From the NCBI RefSeq assembly GCF_018449515.1, contig NZ_JAAVUQ010000030.1, forward strand, positions 1 through 64,000: 64,000 bases of DNA, given 5' to 3'. Origin of the DNA: Caballeronia sp. dw_19. GTDB taxonomy: Bacteria; Pseudomonadota; Gammaproteobacteria; Burkholderiales; Burkholderiaceae. The notes under the pieces are model-generated. The model did not search any database and was not told the DNA's origin. It worked only from the letters and a program-made list of their open reading frames with translations. Positions 55,386-64,000 of the stretch are shown in pieces. The translations under genes were made by a program, and so were the position numbers. Every line of letters begins with the position of its first letter. The stretch's first letter is position 1.

Positions 55386-56297
55386 ATGCAGCCTTTGTAT
55401 CAGGCGGAGTTTTCAGGCCGCTATCTCGACGCTTACGGTTCCGCGTTCGGCGCTTTGCCGCTCGCGGCGCAGTATGGTTTCGCGATCGTCTTCGGGCTGG
55501 TAATCGGCAGCTTTCTGACGGTCGTCGTGCACCGCCTGCCGATCATGCTGGAACGCGCGTGGAAGGCCGAGAACGCCATCAGCAACGAGGACGACGCGCA
55601 TAAAGACGCGCTGCCCGCCCGCTACAATCTCGCCGTACCACGCAGCGCCTGCCCGCATTGCGGCCACGTGTTGCGGCCGTGGGAAAATATCCCGGTCGTG
55701 AGTTACGTGCTGCTGCGCGGCCGTTGCGCGAAATGCAACGCACGCGTAAGCGCACGTTATCCGCTGACCGAACTGGCCACGGCGCTGTTTGCCTCGCTAT
55801 CGCTGTTTGCGTTCGGACCCACGCTGATCGCGCTCGCGGCGTTCGGTTTGTGCGCGACGCTGCTGGCTGCGAGCCTGATCGACTTCGACACCCGCTATCT
55901 GCCTGACACGCTGACCTTGCCGCTGCTGTGGGCCGGCCTGATCGTCAATCTCGGCGACACTGCATTCGTCCCGCTGCAGGAGGCGGTTATCGGTGCGATC
56001 GCGGGTTATCTGTTTCTCTGGTGCGTGTATTGGCTGTTCAGGCTCGTACGCGGCGTGGAAGGCATGGGTTACGGCGACTTCAAGCTGCTCGGCGCGCTTG
56101 GCGCGTGGCTCGGCTGGCAGGCGCTGCCGCAGGTAGTGCTGGTGTCGGCGCTGATGGGCGCGATCTTCGGACTGGCGGCAACCGGTATTGGCAAGATGCG
56201 CTTTGAAGAACCGCTGCCGTTCGGGCCGTTTCTCGCAGCAGGCGGCGTGATTACGTTATTTTTCGGCACGCCGCTTTACGCGGTGTTCGGCGGATAA
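55386..56297 (+). CDS. pilD: Prepilin leader peptidase/N-methyltransferase
   Basis: A 303-residue bifunctional enzyme that cleaves and methylates type IV prepilins. The cytosolic zinc-ribbon CPHCGHVLRPWENIPVVSY...RCAKC has both CxxC pairs. Catalytic aspartates lie in LIDFDTRYLPD and GMGYGDFKLLGALGAWLG. About eight helices. It follows pilC by 39 bases. A pilin gene is not in this window, so substrates are encoded elsewhere. Confidence 0.96.
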   Translation: MQPLYQAEFSGRYLDAYGSAFGALPLAAQYGFAIVFGLVIGSFLTVVVHRLPIMLERAWKAENAISNEDDAHKDALPARYNLAVPRSACPHCGHVLRPWENIPVVSYVLLRGRCAKCNARVSARYPLTELATALFASLSLFAFGPTLIALAAFGLCATLLAASLIDFDTRYLPDTLTLPLLWAGLIVNLGDTAFVPLQEAVIGAIAGYLFLWCVYWLFRLVRGVEGMGYGDFKLLGALGAWLGWQALPQVVLVSALMGAIFGLAATGIGKMRFEEPLPFGPFLAAGGVITLFFGTPLYAVFGG

Positions 56298-56322
56298 AAC
56301 GAAACGAAAAGGGAGTTGAACG

Positions 56323-56970
56323 ATGTTCAGCATCGGCTTGACCGGCGGGATCGGCAGCGGCAAGACCACGGTGGCGGACATGTTTGCCGCGCGCGGCGTA
56401 CCCGTTATCGATACAGACCTGATCGCGCACCAGATTACCGCGCCGGGTGGCGTCGCAATGCCGCTGATCGAAAGCGGGTTCGGCCCGGAATACGTTGCCG
56501 CCGACGGTTCGCTGGATCGCGCAAAAATGCGCACCCGCGTTTTCTCCGATAACGCCGCCAAAGCTCAACTCGAATCGATCACGCATCCACTGATCCGCGC
56601 CGAAAGCGAGCGCCAACGCAATGCGGCGCAAGGGGCTTATCACATCGTCGTGGTGCCGTTGCTGATTGAAGCGGGCGAACGTGCGAGCAAGGTGGAGCGG
56701 ATTCTCGTGGTCGACTGCCCGGTAGACACGCAAATCGAGCGCGTGATCCGGCGCAACGGCTTCACACGCGATCAGGTGCTCGCCATCATCGCGCGTCAGG
56801 CCAAGCGTGAAGCGCGCCTGGCGGCCGCCGACGACGTCGTCGTCAACGACTCTGCCGCCACGCTGGAAACGCTGCAGCGCGAGGTGGACGCCTTGCACGT
56901 GCGCTATCTGGCAATGGCCTCGGAGACGGACAAACTGCAGAGCAAACCGGGGAGCAAACCGCGTACCTAG
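56323..56970 (+). CDS. coaE: Dephospho-CoA kinase
   Basis: A 215-residue P-loop kinase that phosphorylates dephospho-CoA in the last step of CoA synthesis. The N-terminus [17 protein letters not shown] is the family P-loop; DTDLIAHQI and [20 protein letters not shown] complete the core. A Ser/Lys/Pro-rich tail ends the protein. It follows pilD by 25 bases, the standard pilD-coaE order. Confidence 0.97.
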   Translation: MFSIGLTGGIGSGKTTVADMFAARGVPVIDTDLIAHQITAPGGVAMPLIESGFGPEYVAADGSLDRAKMRTRVFSDNAAKAQLESITHPLIRAESERQRNAAQGAYHIVVVPLLIEAGERASKVERILVVDCPVDTQIERVIRRNGFTRDQVLAIIARQAKREARLAAADDVVVNDSAATLETLQREVDALHVRYLAMASETDKLQSKPGSKPRT

Positions 56971-57126
56971 CAAGTGCATGCAACGCGTTCGAACTCCTCA
57001 CGAACGGCGCTGAAAATGCGCGCCAAATGTGATTAAACGTGCGGATTTGCCGTGAGTTTGATGCGGCATTAGAATGTCCTCACTTTCTGCCATCGAACCT
57101 TTCGACCAACGCCGAGGCGAGCGCGC

Positions 57127-57882
57127 TTGATCCTTTACGAGTACCCCTTCAACGAGCGAATCAGAACGCTGCTGCGTCTCGAAGACCTTTTCGAGCGTTT
57201 CACCTTCTTTCTGACTCAAGAAGACCCGCGCGAACATCACGCAGCACTGACCACGTTGTTCGAGATCGCCGAAGTCGCCGGCCGCACGGATCTGAAAGCG
57301 GACCTGATGAAGGAGCTGGAGCGGCAACGCCAGACACTGGCGCCGTTCCGCGGCAATCCCGGTATCGAGCAGGATGCGTTGGAATCAGTGCTGGGCGAAA
57401 TCGAGCAGACATTGGCCGGCCTCGGCCAGATGCAGGGCAAGACGGGTCAGCATCTGGCCGATAACGAATGGCTTGCGAGCATTCGCAGCCGTACGATCAT
57501 TCCAGGTGGAACCTGCCGCTTCGATCTGCCGTCGTACTTCGCGTGGCAACAAAATCCTGCCGAGGAGCGCCGCGGGGACATCGCGAAATGGGTCACGCCC
57601 ATGCTGCCGTTGCGCGACGCCGCTACTATCGTGCTGCGTCTCGCACGAGAATCGGGCCAGGCGTCGAAAGTCATGGCCATGCAAGGCAGCTATCAGCAGA
57701 TGCTTTCGGGTCGAACTTATCAATTGATGCAGGTACGAGTGCCGTCCGACACGCGCCTGATTCCCGAGGCGAGTGCGAACAAGTACATGCTATGGGTACG
57801 CTTTACAGTGCAGGACGGCGATCTGAGGCCACGTGCGGTAGACGCCGACATCCCGTTCCACCTGACGTTATGCAGTCTTTAA
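57127..57882 (+). CDS. zapD: Cell division protein ZapD
   Basis: A 251-residue FtsZ-associated protein that bundles FtsZ filaments at the division ring. The N-terminus [23 protein letters not shown] is diagnostic. The start is a rare TTG (57127), with GAGGCGAG upstream; there is no ATG that would keep the conserved N-terminus. It lies in the coaE-zapD-yacG order found widely in proteobacteria. Confidence 0.96.
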   Translation: MILYEYPFNERIRTLLRLEDLFERFTFFLTQEDPREHHAALTTLFEIAEVAGRTDLKADLMKELERQRQTLAPFRGNPGIEQDALESVLGEIEQTLAGLGQMQGKTGQHLADNEWLASIRSRTIIPGGTCRFDLPSYFAWQQNPAEERRGDIAKWVTPMLPLRDAATIVLRLARESGQASKVMAMQGSYQQMLSGRTYQLMQVRVPSDTRLIPEASANKYMLWVRFTVQDGDLRPRAVDADIPFHLTLCSL

Positions 57883-57938
57883 GTTGGGCTTAGAAACCCC
57901 ATTTACTGAACTCAACCTCTTTCAATCCGCTCTGCAGA

Positions 57939-58130
57939 ATGACCACTATCGTTAAATGCCCGACTTGCGAGAAGGACGTCCGCTGGGTTCCCGAAAGCCG
58001 CTTTCGTCCGTTTTGTTCAGACCGTTGCAAGCAGATCGATCTCGGTGCCTGGGCGACCGAGAAGTACAAGATCGGCGGCAGTGAGCAAGACACGCCGCCC
58101 GATGAAGACTCGCATAGCGGCCTGAACTAG
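57939..58130 (+). CDS. yacG: DNA gyrase inhibitor YacG
   Basis: A 63-residue zinc protein. The four zinc ligands are in [10 protein letters not shown] and [14 protein letters not shown]. It binds GyrB and inhibits gyrase in E. coli. It follows zapD by 56 bases and converges on the mutT-like gene with 19 bases between stops. Confidence 0.95.
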   Translation: MTTIVKCPTCEKDVRWVPESRFRPFCSDRCKQIDLGAWATEKYKIGGSEQDTPPDEDSHSGLN

Positions 58131-58149
58131 GCCGCAGCAAAACAAAGCT

Positions 58150-58593
58150 CTAAACCGCTTCCGCCGCGAGCCACTCCAGTACAGGAATGGCCGCGGGCAA
58201 CAACGGCGTGACATCGGCGGGAAGATGCTGCCAGGATAACGCCTGGCCTTCGCGTCCGGCCGGCTCACCATTCCACGCGGTCACCTTGCAGAAATAGAGC
58301 CGCACGTACGCGTGGGGGTAATCGTGCTCGAGTGTCCGCCAGCGCTCGCAACCGGTCACCTCGATACCCAATTCCTCATGCAATTCCCGCGTGAGCGCTG
58401 CTTCAACGCTTTCCCCCGCTTCCAGCTTGCCGCCGGGAAACTCCCAGTAACCTTCATACGGTTTGCCTTCCGGGCGCTGAGCCAGCAGATAGCGACCGTC
58501 CGGTTGCACGAGCACGCCGACCGCGACGTCCGTCACCTTGCGTCCATCGGGCGCCGTGTTTAAAACGCTCGAAGTAGAAGTAGAAGCCGTCAT
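58150..58593 (-). CDS. mutT: MutT-like Nudix pyrophosphohydrolase
   Basis: 147 residues with the Nudix box GGKLEAGESVEAALTRELHE-E (G-x5-E-x7-REL-x-EE) and a MutT-like C-terminus. Probably cleaves 8-oxo-dGTP, so protecting DNA; the exact nucleotide is inferred from family and from the yacG-zapD-coaE neighbourhood where mutT usually sits. ATG58593 overlaps the DUF815 ATPase stop by 4 bases (ATGA). Confidence 0.9.
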   Translation of the reverse strand: MTASTSTSSVLNTAPDGRKVTDVAVGVLVQPDGRYLLAQRPEGKPYEGYWEFPGGKLEAGESVEAALTRELHEELGIEVTGCERWRTLEHDYPHAYVRLYFCKVTAWNGEPAGREGQALSWQHLPADVTPLLPAAIPVLEWLAAEAV

Positions 58594-59453
58594 GCCTTGC
58601 GGCCCGACCAGTCGCGGGCGAATTGCCACGCCACCCGTCCCGAGCGCGAGCCGCGTTCCAACGCCCACACGAGGGCGTCGCCGCGAGCCCCGGCAATCTC
58701 TTCTGCCTGGCAGCCGAAATGCTTCAGCCAGTGGCCGACGATCGTCAGATAATCGTCCTGCTTGAACGGGTAAAAACTCACCCACAGGCCGAATCGCTCG
58801 GACAGCGAAATCTTCTCTTCAACCACTTCGCCGGGATGAATTTCGCCGTCGGACGTGTGTTTGTAGGTCTCGTTGTCGCTCATGTATTCGGGCAACAAAT
58901 GGCGCCGGTTCGACGTCGCGTAAATCAGCACGTTGTCTGATTGAGCGGAGATCGAGCCGTCCAGCGCCACTTTCAGCGCCTTGTAGCCCGACTCGCCTTC
59001 TTCGAACGAGAGGTCGTCGCAGAAAACGATGAACCGTTCCGGCCGCGCGGAAATCAGGTCGACGATATCGCCAAGATCGTGGAGATCGTCTTTATCGACT
59101 TCGATCAGACGCAGCCCTTCCGTGTGGTACGCGTTCAGGCATGCCTTGATCAGCGATGACTTGCCGGTCCCGCGCGCGCCAGTCAGCAACACGTTGTTCG
59201 CTGGAGACTTGCGCACGAACTGCCGCGTGTTCTGCTCGATAAGCCCCTTCTGGCGCTCGATATTGCAAAGATCGTCGAGCGACAATGGCGACAGGTTCGG
59301 TACCGGCTGCAGGAAACCGCGTCCCTGACGCTTGCGCCAGCGAAATGCCACGGCGCTATTCCAGTCGATTTCCGGCGGAGCCGGCGGCAACATCCCTTCT
59401 ACGCGCGCCAGGACAGCTTCGGCACGGGTCAGAAATTGTTCGAGTTTATCCAT
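58590..59453 (-). CDS. DUF815-family AAA ATPase
   Basis: A 287-residue P-loop ATPase with Walker A TGARGTGKSSLIKA, Walker B-like FIVFCDDLSFEEGE and sensor-1 NVLIYATSNRRHLLPEY, all standard for DUF815 (COG2607). Function unknown; predicted cytosolic. The start at 59453 is preferred over an ATG 21 codons upstream, which would run into argJ. It lies 11 bases after argJ and overlaps the mutT-like gene. Confidence 0.93.
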   Translation of the reverse strand: MDKLEQFLTRAEAVLARVEGMLPPAPPEIDWNSAVAFRWRKRQGRGFLQPVPNLSPLSLDDLCNIERQKGLIEQNTRQFVRKSPANNVLLTGARGTGKSSLIKACLNAYHTEGLRLIEVDKDDLHDLGDIVDLISARPERFIVFCDDLSFEEGESGYKALKVALDGSISAQSDNVLIYATSNRRHLLPEYMSDNETYKHTSDGEIHPGEVVEEKISLSERFGLWVSFYPFKQDDYLTIVGHWLKHFGCQAEEIAGARGDALVWALERGSRSGRVAWQFARDWSGRKA

Positions 59454-59464
59454 GAGATTTAAGA

Positions 59465-60706
59465 TCAGGAGCGGTAATCGGCGTTGATGCTGACGTAATC
59501 GTGCGAGAGATCGCACGTCCAGATGGTGGCGTCCGCTTGACCGCGGCCTAGCAGCACGCGGATCGCGATCTCGCTTTTCTTCATCACGCGCTGACCGTCT
59601 TCCTCGCGATACTCAGGATTACGGCCACCGTTCTTCGCGACAAGGACATCATCGAGGTATAGATCGATCTTGTTCACGTCGAGATCTGCCACGCCCGCAT
59701 AACCGATAGCCGCGAGAATCCGGCCCAGGTTGGGATCGGACGCGTAGAAGGCGGTCTTGACGAGCGGCGAATGGCCGATTGCATACGCGATCAGGCGGCA
59801 TTCGGCTTCGCTCGTGCCGCCTTCCACCGTCACCGTCATGAACTTGGTCGCGCCCTCGCCATCGCGCACGATCAGTTGCGCCAGCTCCTGCGCCACCGAT
59901 GTCACGGCATCGCGCAACGCGACATAGGCGGGGGAGTCCGTCGATGTAATCAACGGCAGCGACGACTTGCCCGAAGCGATCACGATGAACGAATCGTTCG
60001 TCGAGGTATCGCCGTCAATGGTGATGCAGTTGAACGAGCGATCGGCAACGTGCTTGATCAGGGTATCGAGCACCGGTTGCGTGACAGCGGCATCGCAGGC
60101 GAGAAAACCGAGCATGGTCGCCATGTTCGGCCGGATCATGCCCGCGCCCTTGCTGATACCCGACAGCGTGACCGTGTGGCCATCGATCTGAACCTGACGC
60201 GATGCAGCCTTCGGCAATGTATCCGTGGTCATGATGGTTTGCGCAGCATCGTACCAGTGCGCGGGCTTTTGGTTCGCCAGCGCAGCAGGCAAACCTGCTT
60301 TCAAACGATCAACAGGCAGCGGCTCAAGAATCACGCCCGTGGAAAATGGCAGGATCTGCGTGGCTTCAAGGTCCAGCAGCGCGGCCAGCGCCTCACACGT
60401 TTCACGCGTGTGCGCCATGCCCGGCTCGCCGGTTCCAGCATTCGCATTGCCGGTGTTCACCACAAGTGCACGAATGCCCTTGCCGCCCGCACGCACTGCG
60501 TCGAGATGCTCGCGACACACCGTCACGGGCGCCGCGCAGAAACGGTTTTGCGTAAACACACCGCCGACCGTCGCGCCTTCTTCGATCTGAATGACGAGCA
60601 CATCCTTGCGATTCGGTTTTCGAATGTTCGCCTCGGCCCAGCCTAGCGTGACGCCGGCGACGGGAAACAGGTGGGCGGGATCGATCGAGGGGAAATTGAC
60701 GGCCAT
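59465..60706 (-). CDS. argJ: Bifunctional glutamate N-acetyltransferase/acetylornithine transacetylase
   Basis: A 413-residue enzyme of the cyclic arginine pathway that moves the acetyl group between ornithine and glutamate. It self-cleaves before a Thr; the site lies in [15 protein letters not shown]. Conserved [12 protein letters not shown] and [11 protein letters not shown] are present, as is the C-terminal [15 protein letters not shown]-like region ([13 protein letters not shown]). ATG60706 is used because homologues start MAVNFPSID. Confidence 0.97.
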   Translation of the reverse strand: MAVNFPSIDPAHLFPVAGVTLGWAEANIRKPNRKDVLVIQIEEGATVGGVFTQNRFCAAPVTVCREHLDAVRAGGKGIRALVVNTGNANAGTGEPGMAHTRETCEALAALLDLEATQILPFSTGVILEPLPVDRLKAGLPAALANQKPAHWYDAAQTIMTTDTLPKAASRQVQIDGHTVTLSGISKGAGMIRPNMATMLGFLACDAAVTQPVLDTLIKHVADRSFNCITIDGDTSTNDSFIVIASGKSSLPLITSTDSPAYVALRDAVTSVAQELAQLIVRDGEGATKFMTVTVEGGTSEAECRLIAYAIGHSPLVKTAFYASDPNLGRILAAIGYAGVADLDVNKIDLYLDDVLVAKNGGRNPEYREEDGQRVMKKSEIAIRVLLGRGQADATIWTCDLSHDYVSINADYRS

Positions 60707-60838
60707 GTTCGCGACTCGCTGAAAGTGGCGAGTGCCGGTGCTCAGAAAGCGCAACGGCACGGAGATGAAAGGAACGGAGCCTGACTTGTTTGAAAGACGG
60801 ACGTCCGGCGATACCAAAACCAATTTGCCAAAGACAAA

Positions 60839-60857
60839 CGACGCATTGCTGCGTCGC
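60839..60857 (-). terminator. Hairpin downstream of secA
   Basis: ACGACGCA/TGCGTCG stem about 50 bases after the secA stop; on the minus strand it is followed by TTTGTCTTTGG, a weak U-tract. Confidence 0.4.
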
Positions 60858-60908
60858 CTGTCTCCAATGCTTCTTTCTTGTTACTCGCTACGGCTCTTCA
60901 ACCGTCGA

Positions 60909-63719
60909 TTATGCGAGCTTGCCGTGACAGTTTTTGTACTTCTTGCCGCTGCCGCACGGGCACGGGTCGTTACGTCCGACCTTCGGCACATCGTCCGCCG
61001 CCACGCGGGTGGCGACCGTGGTGTCGTCGCCGTACCCCATCGCCTGATTGACCATCTGCGTGGTGGCGTCGGCCGCAACGGCTGCCGCAGCCGCGCCGCC
61101 TTCCTCGAAGTCGGCGTGCTGGAACGATACATTGTCCAGATGGCTGCCCTTCTCTTCGTACTGTTCGGCGGCTTCTTCCAGCTGTTCCGGCGACTGGACC
61201 TGCACGTTCATCACGACCCGCGTGACTTCCTGCTTCACCGAATCGAGCATGGCGGCGAACAGTTCGAACGCCTCGCGCTTGTATTCCTGCTTCGGATTTT
61301 TCTGCGCATAACCGCGCAGATGGATACCCTGACGCAGATGATCCAGCGCAGCCAGATGCTCACGCCAGCGGCTGTCGAGCGTCTGCAGCATGATCGAACG
61401 CTCGAATGCGCTGAACGATTCACGTCCGACCAGTGCGACCTTTGCTTCGTAGCTTTCATCGGCGGCGGAAACCACGGCTTCCAGAATCTCGTCGGCGTCG
61501 ATGGAATTCGACTCGTTGATCATCTCCTGAACGGCGAGATCGAGTGACCATTCGTTGCGCAGCACTTCTTCCAGTTCCGGAGCGCTCCATTGCTCTTCAA
61601 TGCTGCCCGCCGGAATGTAGGTGCGCGTCACCTCGGTGATCACGCTCTGGCGCATGGCGGTGATGGTCTCGGCCACGTCGGTTGCTTCGAGCAATTCGTT
61701 GCGCTGCTGGTAGATCACCTTGCGCTGATCGTTCGATACGTCGTCGTATTCGAGCAATTGCTTGCGAATATCGAAGTTACGCGCTTCCACCTTGCGCTGC
61801 GCCGACTCGATCGAACGCGTGACAATCCCCGCCTCGATCGCCTCGCCTTCCGGCATCTTCAGGCGGTCCATGATCGAGCGCACGCGGTCGCCGGCGAAAA
61901 TCCGCAACAGCGGGTCGTCGAGCGACAGATAAAACCGCGATGAACCCGGATCGCCCTGACGTCCGGCACGGCCGCGCAATTGATTGTCGATACGACGCGA
62001 CTCGTGCCGTTCCGTACCAATGATATGCAGCCCGCCCGATGCCTTCACGCGGTCGTGCAGCGCTTGCCATTCGTCTTCGAGATGCTTGATGCGGCGTTGT
62101 TTTTCTTCGTCGGAGAGCGATTCGTCCGCTTCGATAAACGACGACTGCTTCTCGACATTGCCGCCCAGCACGATGTCCGTACCGCGACCGGCCATGTTCG
62201 TCGCAATGGTGACCGCGGCCGGCCGCCCGGCTTCCGCGACAATCGCCGCTTCGCGTGCGTGCTGCTTCGCGTTCAACACTTCGTGCTTGAGGCCCGCTTG
62301 CGTGAGCAGGCCGGACAGCAACTCCGACGCCTCGATGGACGTCGTACCCACCAGCACCGGCTGCCCGCGCTCGACGCAATCGCGAATATCGCGTGTCACG
62401 GCGTCGTAGCGTTCCTTCGCCGTCTTGTAGATCTGATCCTGCTTGTCGATCCGCTTCGGCGGCCGGTTCGTCGGGATCACGACCGTTTCCAGGCCGTAGA
62501 TCTCGTTGAATTCGTACGCTTCGGTGTCCGCCGTGCCGGTCATGCCGGACAGCTTCGAATACATGCGGAAGAAGTTCTGGAACGTGATGGACGCAAGCGT
62601 CTGGTTCTCGTTCTGGATCTTGACGTGTTCCTTCGCTTCCACGGCCTGATGCAGGCCGTCCGACCAGCGCCGGCCGGTCATCATGCGGCCGGTGAACTCG
62701 TCGACGATCACGACTTCGTTGCCCTGAACGACGTAATGCTGGTCACGGAAAAACAGCGTGTGCGCGCGCAACGCAGCGTACACGTGGTGCATCAGCGTGA
62801 TGTTTTGCGCCGCATAAAGGCTTTCGCCTTCACCGATCAGACCCCACTCGGCCAGCAGGCGCTCGGCCTTTTCGTGACCTTGTTCGGTCAGGAAAACCTG
62901 ACGCGCTTTTTCGTCGAGCGTGTAGTCGCCCACTTTCTCGACACCCGTGCCGTCCGCCTTCTCTTCGCCGATCTGCTGCTCGAGCAGCGGCGGCAGCGCG
63001 TTCATGCGCACGTAGAGTTCAGTGTGATCTTCGGCTTGGCCGGAAATAATGAGCGGCGTACGCGCTTCGTCGATAAGAATCGAGTCCACTTCGTCGACCA
63101 CCGCGAAATTCAGCGGACGCTGCACGCGCGCGTGGGTCTCGTAGACCATGTTGTCGCGCAGATAGTCGAAGCCGAACTCGTTGTTCGTGCCGTACGTGAT
63201 GTCCGCGGCATAGGCTTCCTGCTTCTGCGCATGTTCCATCTGCGAGAGGTTGATACCCCACGACAACCCGAGGAAGTTGTAGAGCTTGCCCATCCACTCG
63301 GCGTCGCGTTGCGCGAGGTAATCGTTCACCGTGACCACATGCACGCCGCGCCCGGACAACGCGTTCAGATACGCAGCCAGCGTAGCGACGAGCGTCTTGC
63401 CCTCGCCCGTGCGCATTTCCGCGATCTTGCCGTAATGCAGCACCATGCCGCCGATCAACTGGACGTCGAAGTGACGCATCTTCAGCACGCGCTTGCTGGC
63501 CTCGCGGCACACCGCGAACGCTTCGGGCAGCAACCGGTCGAGCGACTCGCCGCTCGCCACGCGCTGACGGAACTCGTCGGTCTTCGCGCGCAGTTGCTTG
63601 TCCGTGTACTGCTCGATCGTCGGCTCGAAAGCATTGATCGCCGCAACGGTCTTTTGGTACTGCTTGACTAGGCGCTGGTTGCGACTGCCAAAAAACTTTT
63701 GGAGGAAACCGGTGGTCAT
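60909..63719 (-). CDS. secA: Preprotein translocase ATPase SecA
   Basis: A 936-residue motor that drives proteins through SecYEG. NBD1 shows [20 protein letters not shown] (Walker A) and [20 protein letters not shown] (DEAD-like box); NBD2 shows [14 protein letters not shown] and [22 protein letters not shown]. The C-terminus is the zinc SEC-C motif [17 protein letters not shown] that binds SecB. Length is a little above E. coli (901), due mostly to the C-terminal linker. The 200 bases between secA and argJ hold no gene. Confidence 0.99.
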   Translation of the reverse strand: MTTGFLQKFFGSRNQRLVKQYQKTVAAINAFEPTIEQYTDKQLRAKTDEFRQRVASGESLDRLLPEAFAVCREASKRVLKMRHFDVQLIGGMVLHYGKIAEMRTGEGKTLVATLAAYLNALSGRGVHVVTVNDYLAQRDAEWMGKLYNFLGLSWGINLSQMEHAQKQEAYAADITYGTNNEFGFDYLRDNMVYETHARVQRPLNFAVVDEVDSILIDEARTPLIISGQAEDHTELYVRMNALPPLLEQQIGEEKADGTGVEKVGDYTLDEKARQVFLTEQGHEKAERLLAEWGLIGEGESLYAAQNITLMHHVYAALRAHTLFFRDQHYVVQGNEVVIVDEFTGRMMTGRRWSDGLHQAVEAKEHVKIQNENQTLASITFQNFFRMYSKLSGMTGTADTEAYEFNEIYGLETVVIPTNRPPKRIDKQDQIYKTAKERYDAVTRDIRDCVERGQPVLVGTTSIEASELLSGLLTQAGLKHEVLNAKQHAREAAIVAEAGRPAAVTIATNMAGRGTDIVLGGNVEKQSSFIEADESLSDEEKQRRIKHLEDEWQALHDRVKASGGLHIIGTERHESRRIDNQLRGRAGRQGDPGSSRFYLSLDDPLLRIFAGDRVRSIMDRLKMPEGEAIEAGIVTRSIESAQRKVEARNFDIRKQLLEYDDVSNDQRKVIYQQRNELLEATDVAETITAMRQSVITEVTRTYIPAGSIEEQWSAPELEEVLRNEWSLDLAVQEMINESNSIDADEILEAVVSAADESYEAKVALVGRESFSAFERSIMLQTLDSRWREHLAALDHLRQGIHLRGYAQKNPKQEYKREAFELFAAMLDSVKQEVTRVVMNVQVQSPEQLEEAAEQYEEKGSHLDNVSFQHADFEEGGAAAAAVAADATTQMVNQAMGYGDDTTVATRVAADDVPKVGRNDPCPCGSGKKYKNCHGKLA

Positions 63720-63980
63720 CGGATCAGTGTCTGCGTCGCGGTATTGGCTTAGAGCGCGCTGGGTGCGTCCCGGTTCGGGGAACCTCGGCGGCTTAAGTCC
63801 ATGGGTGAAATCGAATCGGGGATTTTAGCACGCGCCTCCGATAGAGCTTGCGTGCACATCGTTTGTGGTACATCGGCCCGGCGGCACGTCAGAGCGGTTC
63901 AAACCGGCAAGCGCGCCGCCATGTCACAGGGTGCGCAGCGTTACAATTGGCGCATCGCCGCCAGCCCCACAGATTGAAAA

Positions 63981-64000
63981 ATGAGCCGATTTCCGCCGAA
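63981..64000 (+). CDS. Probable start of a gene cut by the window edge
   Basis: ATG63981 begins MSRFPP and runs off the end after six codons. The 261 bases between secA and here hold no gene and fit a divergent promoter region. A DUF721/DciA or M23-peptidase gene often lies here in this group, but the sequence is too short to tell. Confidence 0.3.

Noticed and set aside
61980-63671. 563-codon plus-strand frame opposite secA
   Set aside because: Mirror of secA; no recognisable domains.

Overview
The window is a chromosomal segment of a high-GC betaproteobacterium, almost certainly Burkholderiaceae of the Burkholderia/Paraburkholderia/Caballeronia group. This is inferred from protein sequences and from gene order: aroQ-accB-accC-prmA, rplU-rpmA-obgE-proB with ispB divergent, pilB-pilC-pilD-coaE-zapD-yacG, and secA-argJ. 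No species can be fixed from sequence alone. No rRNA, CRISPR array, insertion sequence, integrase or phage gene was seen. One tRNA is present, tRNA-Pro(CGG).

Layout. 0-9.1 kb (+): an unrecognised nucleotidyltransferase-like protein coupled to a TlpA-type thioredoxin, then aroQ, accB, accC and prmA (first steps of fatty-acid synthesis), a zinc-ribbon/DUF3426 membrane protein, tpx, a PfkB-family kinase and a glycine-zipper lipoprotein. 9.3-18.3 kb: a histone H1-like gene and the class Ia ribonucleotide reductase genes nrdB and nrdA, all on the minus strand. nrdA and nrdB are separated by a DHA2-type transporter (+) and a small DUF3820 gene (-). Each nrd gene is preceded by two NrdR-box-like palindromes spaced exactly 31 bp apart. 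18.5-31.8 kb: ampD, a PP0621-type protein and a CcsA-like protein (-) diverge from ffh; then hpt, marC, proS, rppH, a CNP1-like lipoprotein, proB, obgE, rpmA, rplU, ispB and tRNA-Pro.

31.8-51.3 kb is more accessory in character. It holds a DoxX-like protein, a family I.5-like lipase, a YgjP-type metallopeptidase, a MarR/DHA2 efflux pair with a clear palindromic operator, a cardiolipin synthase-like PLD protein, and a two-gene DUF1828/DUF1829 module of visibly lower GC. A CaiB-type CoA transferase, a secreted YxFxxD protein, an ECF sigma/anti-sigma pair, a YbhB protein and a glycosyltransferase coupled to a cytochrome b follow. It ends with a LysR-regulated cluster (MHS-type transporter, alpha/beta hydrolase, tannase/feruloyl-esterase-like lipoprotein) that looks like uptake and hydrolysis of an ester.

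51.4-64 kb returns to core genes: a CorC/HlyC-type protein, pilB-pilC-pilD (type IV pilus assembly, without a pilin gene here), coaE, zapD and yacG on the plus strand; then mutT-like, a DUF815 ATPase, argJ and secA on the minus strand. A further gene probably begins at the right edge.

The most interesting signals are the duplicated NrdR-box arrangement with long leaders before nrdA and nrdB, the DUF1828/DUF1829 two-gene module, a tannase-family protein that has lost both cysteines of the family's CS-D-HC motif, and the orphan nucleotidyltransferase-like gene translationally coupled to a thioredoxin.
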